Part shown: in pieces, positions 25,990-33,547 of the stretch
How the letters are laid out: the number at the start of each line of letters is the position of its first letter
Numbering within the stretch: the stretch's first letter is position 1
Source of the DNA: Flavobacteriales bacterium
GTDB lineage: Bacteria; Bacteroidota; Bacteroidia; Flavobacteriales_D; Crocinitomicaceae
Length of the DNA: 35,845 bases
Direction of reading: 5' to 3'
Assembly: GCA_947476955.1 (NCBI GenBank)
Contig: CANJSS010000013.1
Coordinates: 1 to 35,845 of the forward strand
Translations under genes and position numbers: made by a program
The notes under the pieces: model-generated
Told to the model about the DNA's origin: nothing
What the model saw: only the letters and a program-made list of their open reading frames with translations
Databases searched by the model: none

Positions 25990-27663
25990 TTATAGACTAA
26001 CGTTCATTTCTTTTTTATGCGTTACTTTATAGCTGAAATTCATGAGTTTTCCTTCTTTCGGTTTAAGTGTGAATTTCCATTCCATAATTCCCGTTAATGC
26101 ATCTAATTCTCCCTTTCCAAGCTCCAGTGTTTCAATGCTGATTTCGGCATTCTGTGTTATTGGAATTTGATCTTGCACTACAATTTCAATTGGCGTGGCT
26201 TTCATATTTTTCACTTCAATGGAATAGGAAAGTGTCCGCTCTTTTTTATCGCCAACAATTTTCTCTTTGGTGTCTTTTTTAACCAATAATCGCTTCACCA
26301 TTATGTTCGGATCTTTTCCTAGACTCAAATTCAAGGTATCTTCCATAGAAGTAGGATCAATGTATGTTTCGCCGACATAGCTGCCATCAAAGAAAATATT
26401 TGCTTGTGCTGGAACTAATCCAAGCTCATCCAGTTTAGAAAGTTGTGCTATCAAATAAACGGAATTATCTAATTTTGGAACAGTGTAATATTTATAGTTT
26501 GCTTCAAGATCTGCAACTTTGATTAACACCATGTGCTGTTCGTTATTTGATTTTATGGTATATGGTAAATCAATACGAAATTCTGCAGAAGTAAGTTGGC
26601 GCACAACCTCTACAAATTGAGCTGAGGTTTGGCTAACCACTTCATCTAGCTCGCTAATACTGTTGGAATACGCAATGCTTTTATCCGATTCTTTTTTCAT
26701 CATCGATTGTGGAGCCATGTTTCCGTTATTCCCATAGTTTCGATACACGTAATAATCCACATACCAAGGATGAAGTGTTGGTTTCGTCTTGTTTTGGAAC
26801 GGATTATTTGTAGAAATATTCAATTTTACATTTTCCCAATCCAAACCTGAATTCTGAAAGACTTGGGCTTTATACGTTAAATTTATTTTGGATGTTAATC
26901 CGTCGCTTCGCAAATCGTATAAAGGAATCCATCCTGCATTTTCAATTAAATAGGAGATATTTATTTTTCCAGTAACGATTTCTTTCGTAGAGAATGTAAC
27001 CGTAATACGGTGAATTGGACCTTGATCTTGCGGAAGAAGACCACTGCTCGTTTGGTATTTCTTTAAGCGCGATAAGCGGTCGTCCATTCCTCTTTTTTTA
27101 TCTTGTTTATCCGCTTTTTTTCGGTTCAACACTTGCAATTTCTTGTTGATTTCCGACATTTTAAGCGTGTAATAATCCATTGCTTGTTTGAGTAAATTTA
27201 TCGAATCGTTCACTTTTCCTTGTCCGCGAATAGCGCCATTATTGGATAAAATGGTTTTTGTAGCCAGCATTACATCGATATCGTCTTGAATATCTTGGAT
27301 GTCGTAGCCAATAAATTTTATGGAATCTTCCAATAATTGTATGTCGCGTCGAATTTTTAGCGGGAGACCTTCCAAGCTCGATTCAACTTGTTTTGGATAA
27401 AAAACGGAGTATTTAGAATCTAAAATAATGGAATTTCCAGTTGCTTTTACTTGTAAACTCTTGGCGTCGATGAAAGGACTTATTCCTTCGATGATTATTT
27501 CTGTAATTCCGGGCTTCAGCGAATAATTTGCCTTTTGAAAAATCTGCGCTCCCTGCGCATAAACGGTTACTTCTGAAATGGTCGATTTTACAATTTCCTT
27601 ATCCAGTGCTCTAGCCGGAAACATACACGCCATTACTACTCCAATTCCAATTATCTTTTTCAT
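25990..27663 (-). CDS. DUF4139/DUF4140 (mucoidy inhibitor MuiA-like) exported protein
   Basis: 557 residues with a signal peptide (about 1-19, ends FPARALD). The first domain (about 25-120) is DUF4140-like (STISEVTVYAQGAQIFQKANYSLKPGITEIIIEG). A long helical region (about 125-205, KKLQVLNRKKADKQDKKRGMDDRLSRL) is a coiled coil, followed by the DUF4139 domain (about 210-557) with GWIPLYDLRSDG and NPFQNKTKPTL. Related genes are found in phage- or envelope-stress settings, but no clear activity is known. Predicted periplasmic or outer-membrane associated. Confidence 0.88.
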   Translation of the reverse strand: MKKIIGIGVVMACMFPARALDKEIVKSTISEVTVYAQGAQIFQKANYSLKPGITEIIIEGISPFIDAKSLQVKATGNSIILDSKYSVFYPKQVESSLEGLPLKIRRDIQLLEDSIKFIGYDIQDIQDDIDVMLATKTILSNNGAIRGQGKVNDSINLLKQAMDYYTLKMSEINKKLQVLNRKKADKQDKKRGMDDRLSRLKKYQTSSGLLPQDQGPIHRITVTFSTKEIVTGKINISYLIENAGWIPLYDLRSDGLTSKINLTYKAQVFQNSGLDWENVKLNISTNNPFQNKTKPTLHPWYVDYYVYRNYGNNGNMAPQSMMKKESDKSIAYSNSISELDEVVSQTSAQFVEVVRQLTSAEFRIDLPYTIKSNNEQHMVLIKVADLEANYKYYTVPKLDNSVYLIAQLSKLDELGLVPAQANIFFDGSYVGETYIDPTSMEDTLNLSLGKDPNIMVKRLLVKKDTKEKIVGDKKERTLSYSIEVKNMKATPIEIVVQDQIPITQNAEISIETLELGKGELDALTGIMEWKFTLKPKEGKLMNFSYKVTHKKEMNVSL

Positions 27664-27841
27664 ACGTCTATTTTTTTTCGCTGTACAAGAATCTTATTGA
27701 TAGGTTCAATTTTTTGTTGAAATAATTAGAGTAAGTTGTTAAACCACTGTATTTCAACTACATAAAATATACAACAAATAGATTTCTCTTTTAATAATCC
27801 AATTCAATTCCTTCAGATTACCAACTCGGGAAACACTTTAA

Positions 27842-29227
27842 TTAGATCAATGCTTTGATTTCCAAAATAATTCGTTTCGCTAAATCTTCTGCCATTTGTT
27901 CATTTTGACTTTCAGAATAAATTCGAATGATAGGTTCTGTATTGCTTTTTCTCAAATGCACCCATTCTTTTCCAATGTAGATTTTAACACCATCTGTTGT
28001 GTCAACTTCCACGTGCGCATAATTTAGCGTCATGTGCATCAGTAATTGATCTACATCAATATCCGGGGTTAATTCAATTTTGTTTTTTGAAATCGTGTAT
28101 TTGGGATAGCTATCTCTTAGTTGAGAAACGGTCATTTTCTTATGTGCCAAGTGGCTTAAAAACAACGCAATTCCAACCAATGAATCGCGGCCATAATGCA
28201 AATCAGGATATATAATTCCGCCATTTCCTTCGCCGCCAATTACAGCATTTGTTTCCTTCATTTTTGCAACAACGTTCACTTCGCCAACAGCTGCAGCGCT
28301 GTAAATCAATCCTCTTTCTTCTGTAATATCGCGCAGCGCTCGTGTAGACGAAAGATTCGATACGGTTGCACCTGGTGTATGTGTTAAAACAAAATCAGCA
28401 ACTGCAACAAGCGTATATTCTTCGCCAAACATAGACCCATCTTCGCAAACCAAAGCAAGGCGGTCCACATCTGGATCAACTGTAATTCCTAAATCGGCAC
28501 CAACCTCTTTTATTTTATCCGCTAAATCGGTCAAATGTTCTGGAAGTGGTTCTGGATTATGCGGAAATTCGCCAGTTGGCTCGCAATAAAGTTTGGTGAT
28601 TTTTTTAACGCCCAATGCTTCTAAAAGCGCTGGAACAAAAATTCCACCGGATGAATTTACCGCATCTACAACAACGGAAAAATCTGCTGCTTCAATTGCT
28701 GCTTTGTCCACCAACGGCAACGCTAAAATTGCATCGATGTGCTTGTGCATGTAGGAATCGTCTGTAATAACTTTTCCCAAATCGTCGACTTCTGCAAAGT
28801 CAAAACCTTCATTTGCAGCAATCGCCAAAACTTCTTCGCCATCTTTTCCAGAAATAAATTCCCCTTTCTCGTTCAATAATTTTAAAGCGTTCCATTGTTT
28901 TGGATTGTGACTAGCTGTTAAAATTATTCCACCGTGTGCGCTTTCCAAAGGAACCGCAATTTCAACAGTTGGAGTGGTGGAAAGTCCAAGATTTACAACA
29001 TCGATTCCTAACCCAATGAGTGTTGCAACAACAAGATCTGAGATCATTTGTCCGGAAATTCGAGCGTCGCGGCCAATTACAACCTTTATTTTTTGTTGTG
29101 TATTTCTATTTTTCAGCCAAGAACCATAAGCCGCAGCAAATTTTACGGTATCCACAGGGGTTAAACCTTGGTCTACTTTTCCTCCGATTGTTCCGCGGAT
29201 TCCTGAAATGGATTTTATAAGTGTCAT
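27842..29227 (-). CDS. glmM: Phosphoglucosamine mutase GlmM
   Basis: 461 residues. It is an alpha-D-phosphohexomutase: active-site Ser106 in TASHNPKQWNALKL, metal-binding loop DPDVDRLALV, sugar-binding GGEGNGGIIYP, and phosphate-binding loop RKSNTEPIIRIYSE near the end. It converts glucosamine-6-P to glucosamine-1-P on the way to UDP-GlcNAc. GlmM fits the sequence better than phosphoglucomutase, as Bacteroidota copies of this form are annotated as GlmM, but some also act on mannose/glucose phosphates. It stands alone. Confidence 0.85.
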   Translation of the reverse strand: MTLIKSISGIRGTIGGKVDQGLTPVDTVKFAAAYGSWLKNRNTQQKIKVVIGRDARISGQMISDLVVATLIGLGIDVVNLGLSTTPTVEIAVPLESAHGGIILTASHNPKQWNALKLLNEKGEFISGKDGEEVLAIAANEGFDFAEVDDLGKVITDDSYMHKHIDAILALPLVDKAAIEAADFSVVVDAVNSSGGIFVPALLEALGVKKITKLYCEPTGEFPHNPEPLPEHLTDLADKIKEVGADLGITVDPDVDRLALVCEDGSMFGEEYTLVAVADFVLTHTPGATVSNLSSTRALRDITEERGLIYSAAAVGEVNVVAKMKETNAVIGGEGNGGIIYPDLHYGRDSLVGIALFLSHLAHKKMTVSQLRDSYPKYTISKNKIELTPDIDVDQLLMHMTLNYAHVEVDTTDGVKIYIGKEWVHLRKSNTEPIIRIYSESQNEQMAEDLAKRIILEIKALI

Positions 29228-29355
29228 ACGAGTTGGATTTTGAGTTTACTGAAAATGCATTTCGCTGATTTCAGTCTAGTGGTTTTCTAATCGAGATTTT
29301 AAGGATATTTTAGTACTACTTATGGAATTGAATTTGTATGGATATATCGAAGGTA

Positions 29356-29862
29356 TTATTCCGCTTCGTTTTGCATAAAATCTTTTTTCATTGCTATCAT
29401 CTTCATGCAGGCGATAGCACATTCTATTCCTTTGTTTCCATGCTTTCCGCCAGATCTATCTATAGATTGCTGCATGTTGTTGTCGGTTAACAAGCAAAAT
29501 GCAACAGGTGTATTGAATTCCAGGTTTACGTCCTTAATTCCTTGTGTCGCTGCAGCGCAAACAAAATCAAAATGCTTGGTTTCCCCTTGAATAACGGCAC
29601 CAATTGCAATTACGCCATCTACATCTGTATATTCGCACATGAATTGCGCACCAAGCGGTAATTCAAATGCGCCAGGAACAAATCGAATTAGAATATTTTT
29701 TTCGTTTACGCCATTTACAAGAAGCGCATCTTTTGCTCCTTTCAACAGATTCATGGTAATCGAATCATTCCATTCAGAAACAACAATGCCGACTTTAAAA
29801 TCGGCACCATTAGGAACAAAGTCCTTATCGTATTCTGACAAATTGCGTAAAGCAGTAGCCAT
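29356..29862 (-). CDS. ribH: 6,7-dimethyl-8-ribityllumazine synthase
   Basis: 168 residues. It has FKVGIVVSEWNDSITMNLLKGAKDAL near the start, FVPGAFELPLGAQF, the catalytic-His motif GAVIQGETKHFDFV and AFCLLTDNN. It makes lumazine, the riboflavin precursor, in the cytosol as a 60-mer or pentamer. It begins 11 bases after the TPR gene ends, so the two are likely one unit, an order seen in many Bacteroidota. Confidence 0.93.
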   Translation of the reverse strand: MATALRNLSEYDKDFVPNGADFKVGIVVSEWNDSITMNLLKGAKDALLVNGVNEKNILIRFVPGAFELPLGAQFMCEYTDVDGVIAIGAVIQGETKHFDFVCAAATQGIKDVNLEFNTPVAFCLLTDNNMQQSIDRSGGKHGNKGIECAIACMKMIAMKKDFMQNEAE

Positions 29863-29873
29863 TTTAGTACGTT

Positions 29874-30518
29874 TTATTTCGTTGTTTTTTTACTTGCTGC
29901 TCGGGCAATATATTTTTCAATTGATTTTTGAGATCCATAAGCAGTGTAATCGTCCTTGATTTTAGTGAAGCATTCAACTGCTTTTTCAAAATCTTTTAAT
30001 TTTTCCGCAACCAAACCAGCTTTGAAAAGATACATTGGCGTAGTCATTTCATTTTCATTCAATCCCGCAGCTTCAAGGTATTTAGCACCAGCTTTTTCGA
30101 AATTTTTCATTTCACTGTGGCAATCTCCTTGCAATCCTAAAGCCATTGCAGAAAGGTACGTATCCTCTAAATCTACACCTTCCAATTGTGTTAGTGCTTT
30201 TTTAAATTCACCTTTCGCCATGTATTGTCGGCCTAGAACAAATTGTGCATTTTCGCCACCAATTTTACCGTCAAACTTTTTTACAGCAGGTTCTAATTCG
30301 TCAATCGCAAGATCTGTTGAATCTTTCGCTGCATAATTTAAGCCTAACCAATAAGAATCTTTCGATTTATCGTTCGCAGGATTAAAAATAAACTGACGAT
30401 ACACCAGAAAACCGATTACTAAAATAAGGACACCACCAATGGCGTAAGTGATCAAACGCGCTTTTTTGTTTGATTCAATTTTCTTCTTTAATTCTTGTAC
30501 TGAGAAATTTTCTAACAT
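29874..30518 (-). CDS. Membrane-anchored TPR protein (YfgM-like)
   Basis: About 214 residues from the ATG at 30518; an in-frame ATG at 30560 would add 14 residues. There is one membrane segment near the N-terminus (ARLITYAIGGVLILVIGFLVYRQF, about 20-43). After it, tetratricopeptide-like helices run to the end (ENAQFVLGRQYMAKGEFKKALTQL, AMALGLQGDCHSEMKNFEKAGAKYL, YLFKAGLVAEKLKDFEKAVECF). Anchored YfgM-type TPR proteins act near the Sec machinery, but the role here is inferred from layout only. It is divergent to recF. Confidence 0.82.
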   Translation of the reverse strand: MLENFSVQELKKKIESNKKARLITYAIGGVLILVIGFLVYRQFIFNPANDKSKDSYWLGLNYAAKDSTDLAIDELEPAVKKFDGKIGGENAQFVLGRQYMAKGEFKKALTQLEGVDLEDTYLSAMALGLQGDCHSEMKNFEKAGAKYLEAAGLNENEMTTPMYLFKAGLVAEKLKDFEKAVECFTKIKDDYTAYGSQKSIEKYIARAASKKTTK

Positions 30519-30755
30519 TTTATGCAATTTTAGCCATGCAAAAATAGTTTTTTTTTTCATTTACAAAACCTAATTTAGGAATAAGAGTTTCTTACAGAAA
30601 TAAATTTGGAACTTTTTTATGAAAATCACACACTTAAAGTTGCCAGAAAGCGGTATTTAGGGTCTATTTTTACGTTCATTTTGGGCATACTGTTCTCAAA
30701 TTCGTGTTTCACTCAAACAATTTGAATAAATCTTTTTTTCTGGTGAAAAATGAAT

Positions 30756-30763
30756 TAAATTTG
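30756..30763 (+). promoter_or_regulatory. Candidate -7 element of the recF promoter
   Basis: TAAATTTG fits the Bacteroidota sigma-A -7 box TAnnTTTG and ends 5 bases before the recF ATG, which would give a leaderless or near-leaderless transcript. A TTTG lies at 30721, but its spacing (31 bases) is longer than the usual 17-23, so this is only suggestive. Confidence 0.3.
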
Positions 30764-30768
30764 TTGCA

Positions 30769-31896
30769 ATGCATTTAAAATCCATCCATCTTATCAATTT
30801 TAAAAATTACGAGGAAGCAGAAATTACGCTTACTTCGAATATAAATTGTTTTGTTGGAAGCAATGGTTCTGGTAAAACGAACATTTTAGATGCCGTTCAT
30901 TACCTTAGTCTCTGCAGATCCTATATGAATGTTTTGGACCGCCAGAATATTCGATTCGACCAACAATTTTTTGCGATTCAAGGAACGTGGGAAAAAGATG
31001 CACAGGAAATTGCTATTCATTGCGCTGTAAAAAGTGGTTCAAAAAAAGTATTTAAACGCAATAAAAAAGAATACGAGCGTCTCGCTGATCACATTGGTCA
31101 ATTTCCGGCTGTTATGATTTCACCGTACGATCGGGATTTAATTTCTGAAGGAAGTGAATTGCGCAGAAAATGGATGGATGGCATAATCTCGCAGTTTGAT
31201 CGACAGTATTTAGAAAGTATTCAAAAATATGGCAAGATTCTAGACCAGCGAAATGCCTTGTTGAAAAACATGCAGGAACACCGATTATTCGACCGGGATG
31301 CCATTGACGTGTGGAATGAGCAAATGTCGGCTATTGGAACCGAAATCCACCAGAAACGCCAGGATTTTTTAAAAGATTTCATTCCGATTTTTCAGGAACG
31401 CTATAATTTCATTGGATTGGTTGCTGAGGAAGTTCAGTTGGAATACCGTTCCCAGCTGAATGACGCTACTTTTGATGCGTTGCTGCTTGCTTACGAACGA
31501 AAAGATGCTTTTACGCATTATTCCAATGCTGGAACACACAAAGACGATTTGATTTTTACTATAAAAGGCCACCCAATAAAGAAATTTGGCTCCCAAGGTC
31601 AGCAGAAATCATTTATTATTGCACTGCGCTTGGCACAATACGATTGGTTGAAAAAGCAGTTGAATGTACAACCTGTTTTGCTTTTAGACGATATTTTTGA
31701 TAAATTGGATCAGGAACGCGTAAAAAAATTGCTGCAACTTGTATCTAATAATTACTTTGGACAAGTGCTTGTAACGGATACGGACGAACCCAGGCTGCGT
31801 GCGATCTTCCAAACTGGAGATTTTGACAGCAAACTTTTTCGAGTTGAAAATGGCGTAATCCAAGAATTACCCAAAATTTCCGCAAAAAAAAACTAA
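30769..31896 (+). CDS. recF: DNA replication and repair protein RecF
   Basis: 375 residues. Walker A is GSNGSGKTNILDAV (30-43), a RecF/SMC-like ATPase. Later it has SQGQQKSFIIALRLAQ (the signature helix), and PVLLLDDIFDKLDQERVKKL is Walker B/D-loop. It loads RecA at gapped single-stranded DNA. It is followed by a DUF721 gene with 1 base between, the recF-DUF721 pair typical of Bacteroidota. Confidence 0.95.
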   Translation: MHLKSIHLINFKNYEEAEITLTSNINCFVGSNGSGKTNILDAVHYLSLCRSYMNVLDRQNIRFDQQFFAIQGTWEKDAQEIAIHCAVKSGSKKVFKRNKKEYERLADHIGQFPAVMISPYDRDLISEGSELRRKWMDGIISQFDRQYLESIQKYGKILDQRNALLKNMQEHRLFDRDAIDVWNEQMSAIGTEIHQKRQDFLKDFIPIFQERYNFIGLVAEEVQLEYRSQLNDATFDALLLAYERKDAFTHYSNAGTHKDDLIFTIKGHPIKKFGSQGQQKSFIIALRLAQYDWLKKQLNVQPVLLLDDIFDKLDQERVKKLLQLVSNNYFGQVLVTDTDEPRLRAIFQTGDFDSKLFRVENGVIQELPKISAKKN

Positions 31897-31897
31897 G

Positions 31898-32200
31898 ATG
31901 GACGATCGAAAACGGAATTCTAATGAAACACCTTTAAGCGAAGTAATCGAAAAGCTATTGCGCGCTTACCGTTTGGATGGTAAAATGAAAGAATTGGATA
32001 TTCTTGCTGCGTGGCCAGAAATGATGGGTTTAGCAGTTTCCAACCGAACAAAAAATATTACCATCAAAAATAAAATTTTGTACCTAACGATGGACTCATC
32101 CGTGATGCGCGATGAATTGTTGCACGGTAAACAGATTATCATTCACCGAATCAATGAAAAAGCGGGGTGTGAATTAATCAAAGATGTTTGGTTTGGCTAA
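31898..32200 (+). CDS. DUF721 (DciA-like) protein
   Basis: 100 residues. PLSEVIEKLLRAYRLDGKMKELDILAAWPEMMG and VSNRTKNITIKNKILYLTMDSSVMRDELLHGKQII fit DUF721/DciA, the ancestral helicase-loading factor in bacteria without DnaC. It is probably co-translated with recF, one base upstream. Its role as helicase operator in Bacteroidota is inferred from the family. Confidence 0.85.
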   Translation: MDDRKRNSNETPLSEVIEKLLRAYRLDGKMKELDILAAWPEMMGLAVSNRTKNITIKNKILYLTMDSSVMRDELLHGKQIIIHRINEKAGCELIKDVWFG

Positions 32201-32296
32201 GGCAAAATCTACTTTTTAGCTATGCAAATAGAATTTCAAATGCATTATAAAAAATTAACATTCTATTTTCCAAGTTCTTAGTATCTTTACTGCCCT

Positions 32297-33013
32297 ATGA
32301 AAAAAAGTCTTTTTTTAGTATTCGTTTCGATTTCCATTTGTCTTTCAGCGGTATCTCAGTTGCAAGCCGTCAGAGGAAAAGCAGCCTATAATTTTTGGTT
32401 ATCGCTTCCGGCAGACAGTATTCTGCAAAATAATCCTCCGATTTTAATCTTTCTTCATGGAAAAAGTCTTTCTGGTTCGGATTTGAATTTGGTGAAAAAA
32501 TATGGTATTATTCACGAAATGGAAAATGGAAGAACTATTCCCGCAATTGTAATTGGTCCGCAGGTTCCAGCAGGTAAATCCTGGGAGCCGAAGAAAATAC
32601 TGGAAGTTCTAGAGTACGTTCAACAGCAGTATACAACGGATACAAATCGCGTTTATGTTGCAGGAATGAGTTTAGGTGGCTACGGAACCTTACATTTTGC
32701 TGGTGCGTATCCAGAAATTGTTACCGCAGCGGTAGCTTTGTGTGGTGGAGGAAATGTTAACGATGGCTGCGAGCTTGCAACCGTGCCATTATGGATACAA
32801 CATGGAAATAGGGATAGCGCTGTTCCAATTTCTGAATCGGAGAAAATTGTGAAGGCGATAAAGGCGTGTAATGGCGGAGAGAATTTAACCTATACAGTTG
32901 TAAATGGTGGAACCCACGGCGATTTAGAGCGCGTTTTCCGAACAGATGAAATGTACAATTGGTTGTTTCAATATACAAACGCAGTAGAAAGTATTACAGA
33001 AGAAAAGAAGTGA
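32297..33013 (+). CDS. Secreted alpha/beta hydrolase (PHB-depolymerase-like esterase/peptidase)
   Basis: 238 residues after a signal peptide (about 1-20, SAVSQL). The nucleophile is S125 in GMSLGGYG, with D173 in HGNRDSAVP and H207 in GGTHGDL, a complete catalytic triad. HG near LIFLHGKSL forms the oxyanion hole. The family covers feruloyl esterases, PHB depolymerases and oligopeptidases, so the substrate is open. It is the last ordinary gene before the cassette array. Confidence 0.88.
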   Translation: MKKSLFLVFVSISICLSAVSQLQAVRGKAAYNFWLSLPADSILQNNPPILIFLHGKSLSGSDLNLVKKYGIIHEMENGRTIPAIVIGPQVPAGKSWEPKKILEVLEYVQQQYTTDTNRVYVAGMSLGGYGTLHFAGAYPEIVTAAVALCGGGNVNDGCELATVPLWIQHGNRDSAVPISESEKIVKAIKACNGGENLTYTVVNGGTHGDLERVFRTDEMYNWLFQYTNAVESITEEKK

Positions 33014-33127
33014 TACTTTTCTGAATTCTAGCACAATTTTATAACTTCGTTGAGACTAAAAAATCACACTTCTATGTGGTGCAAAAATCAAATAGCGATC
33101 GAGAGTAGTATCAAGTGGCATTTATTG

Positions 33128-33169
33128 TTAATGACGAAAAAACGTTTAAACGAGAAGTTTCGTCATTAA
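33128..33169. repeat. Long perfect inverted repeat
   Basis: TTAATGACGAAA (33128-33139) and TTTCGTCATTAA (33158-33169) are perfect 12-bp arms. The loop contains the 10-bp palindrome CGTTTAAACG (33143-33152), so the element folds as a nested double hairpin. No U tract follows, so it is not a standard terminator. Confidence 0.8.
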
Positions 33170-33341
33170 GAAGCATTCGCGATAATTACCCCAAGTCGCA
33201 TTGTATAATTAGCTTGGGACCCATGTGCTGAAATTCAGAAGAAATTTGGAACTGTTTGAGGAGGCACGACGAGTTTTTCAAATTTCCTGAATGAGGCACT
33301 AATGGGTAAGCGAATTATGCACAGCGCTAGGGCTCTTTTTG

Positions 33342-33369
33342 TTACTTTTTTAGCTCTTGAAAAAAGTAA
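33342..33369. repeat. A/T-rich hairpin, possible weak terminator
   Basis: TTACTTTTTT (33342-33351) pairs with AAAAAAGTAA (33360-33369) over an 8-base loop, preceded by CTTTTTG. A-T content is high, and no clear U tract follows on either strand. Confidence 0.5.
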
Positions 33370-33411
33370 AAGAAATATTATTTATTAGATAAGCTGAAAT
33401 GGAGGGCAGAC

Positions 33412-33547
33412 AGATAACACAGGCTTAAGCTCCATTCCGAGATTCTTGCTTCGAAGTAAAGATTTAGTATATTTAAAATAAATTAAACTTCGGGTTGGCG
33501 TTTATGGATGAAAGTTCGGAACGGCGCCTAGCCTGAAACCGTTATGC
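33412..33547 (+). repeat. attC-like recombination site A
   Basis: An R''-like box AGATAAC (33412-33418) and an R'-like box GTTATGC (33541-33547) flank a 136-nt imperfect palindrome. Inner arms 33421-33440 and 33516-33534 match at AGGCT, GC, CC and TTCCGA, with one extra base on the left arm. Two of the three mismatches are A-C on top, that is T-G wobble on the bottom strand, the strand folded in integron recombination. It differs in sequence from sites B and C while keeping the same layout. R''/R' fit the classical RYYYAAC/GTTRRRY only loosely. Confidence 0.75.

Larger units (their letters stand above)
33014..33411. other. Non-coding stretch between the hydrolase and the cassette array
   Basis: 398 bases without a convincing gene. 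It holds two hairpins (listed separately) and a block (about 33238-33296) reading EEIWNCLRRHDEFFKFPE and a stop on the plus strand. I remember this sequence as recurring between genes in other Bacteroidota, which cannot be checked here. No start codon or ribosome site precedes it, so it is not called as a gene. Confidence 0.55.
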
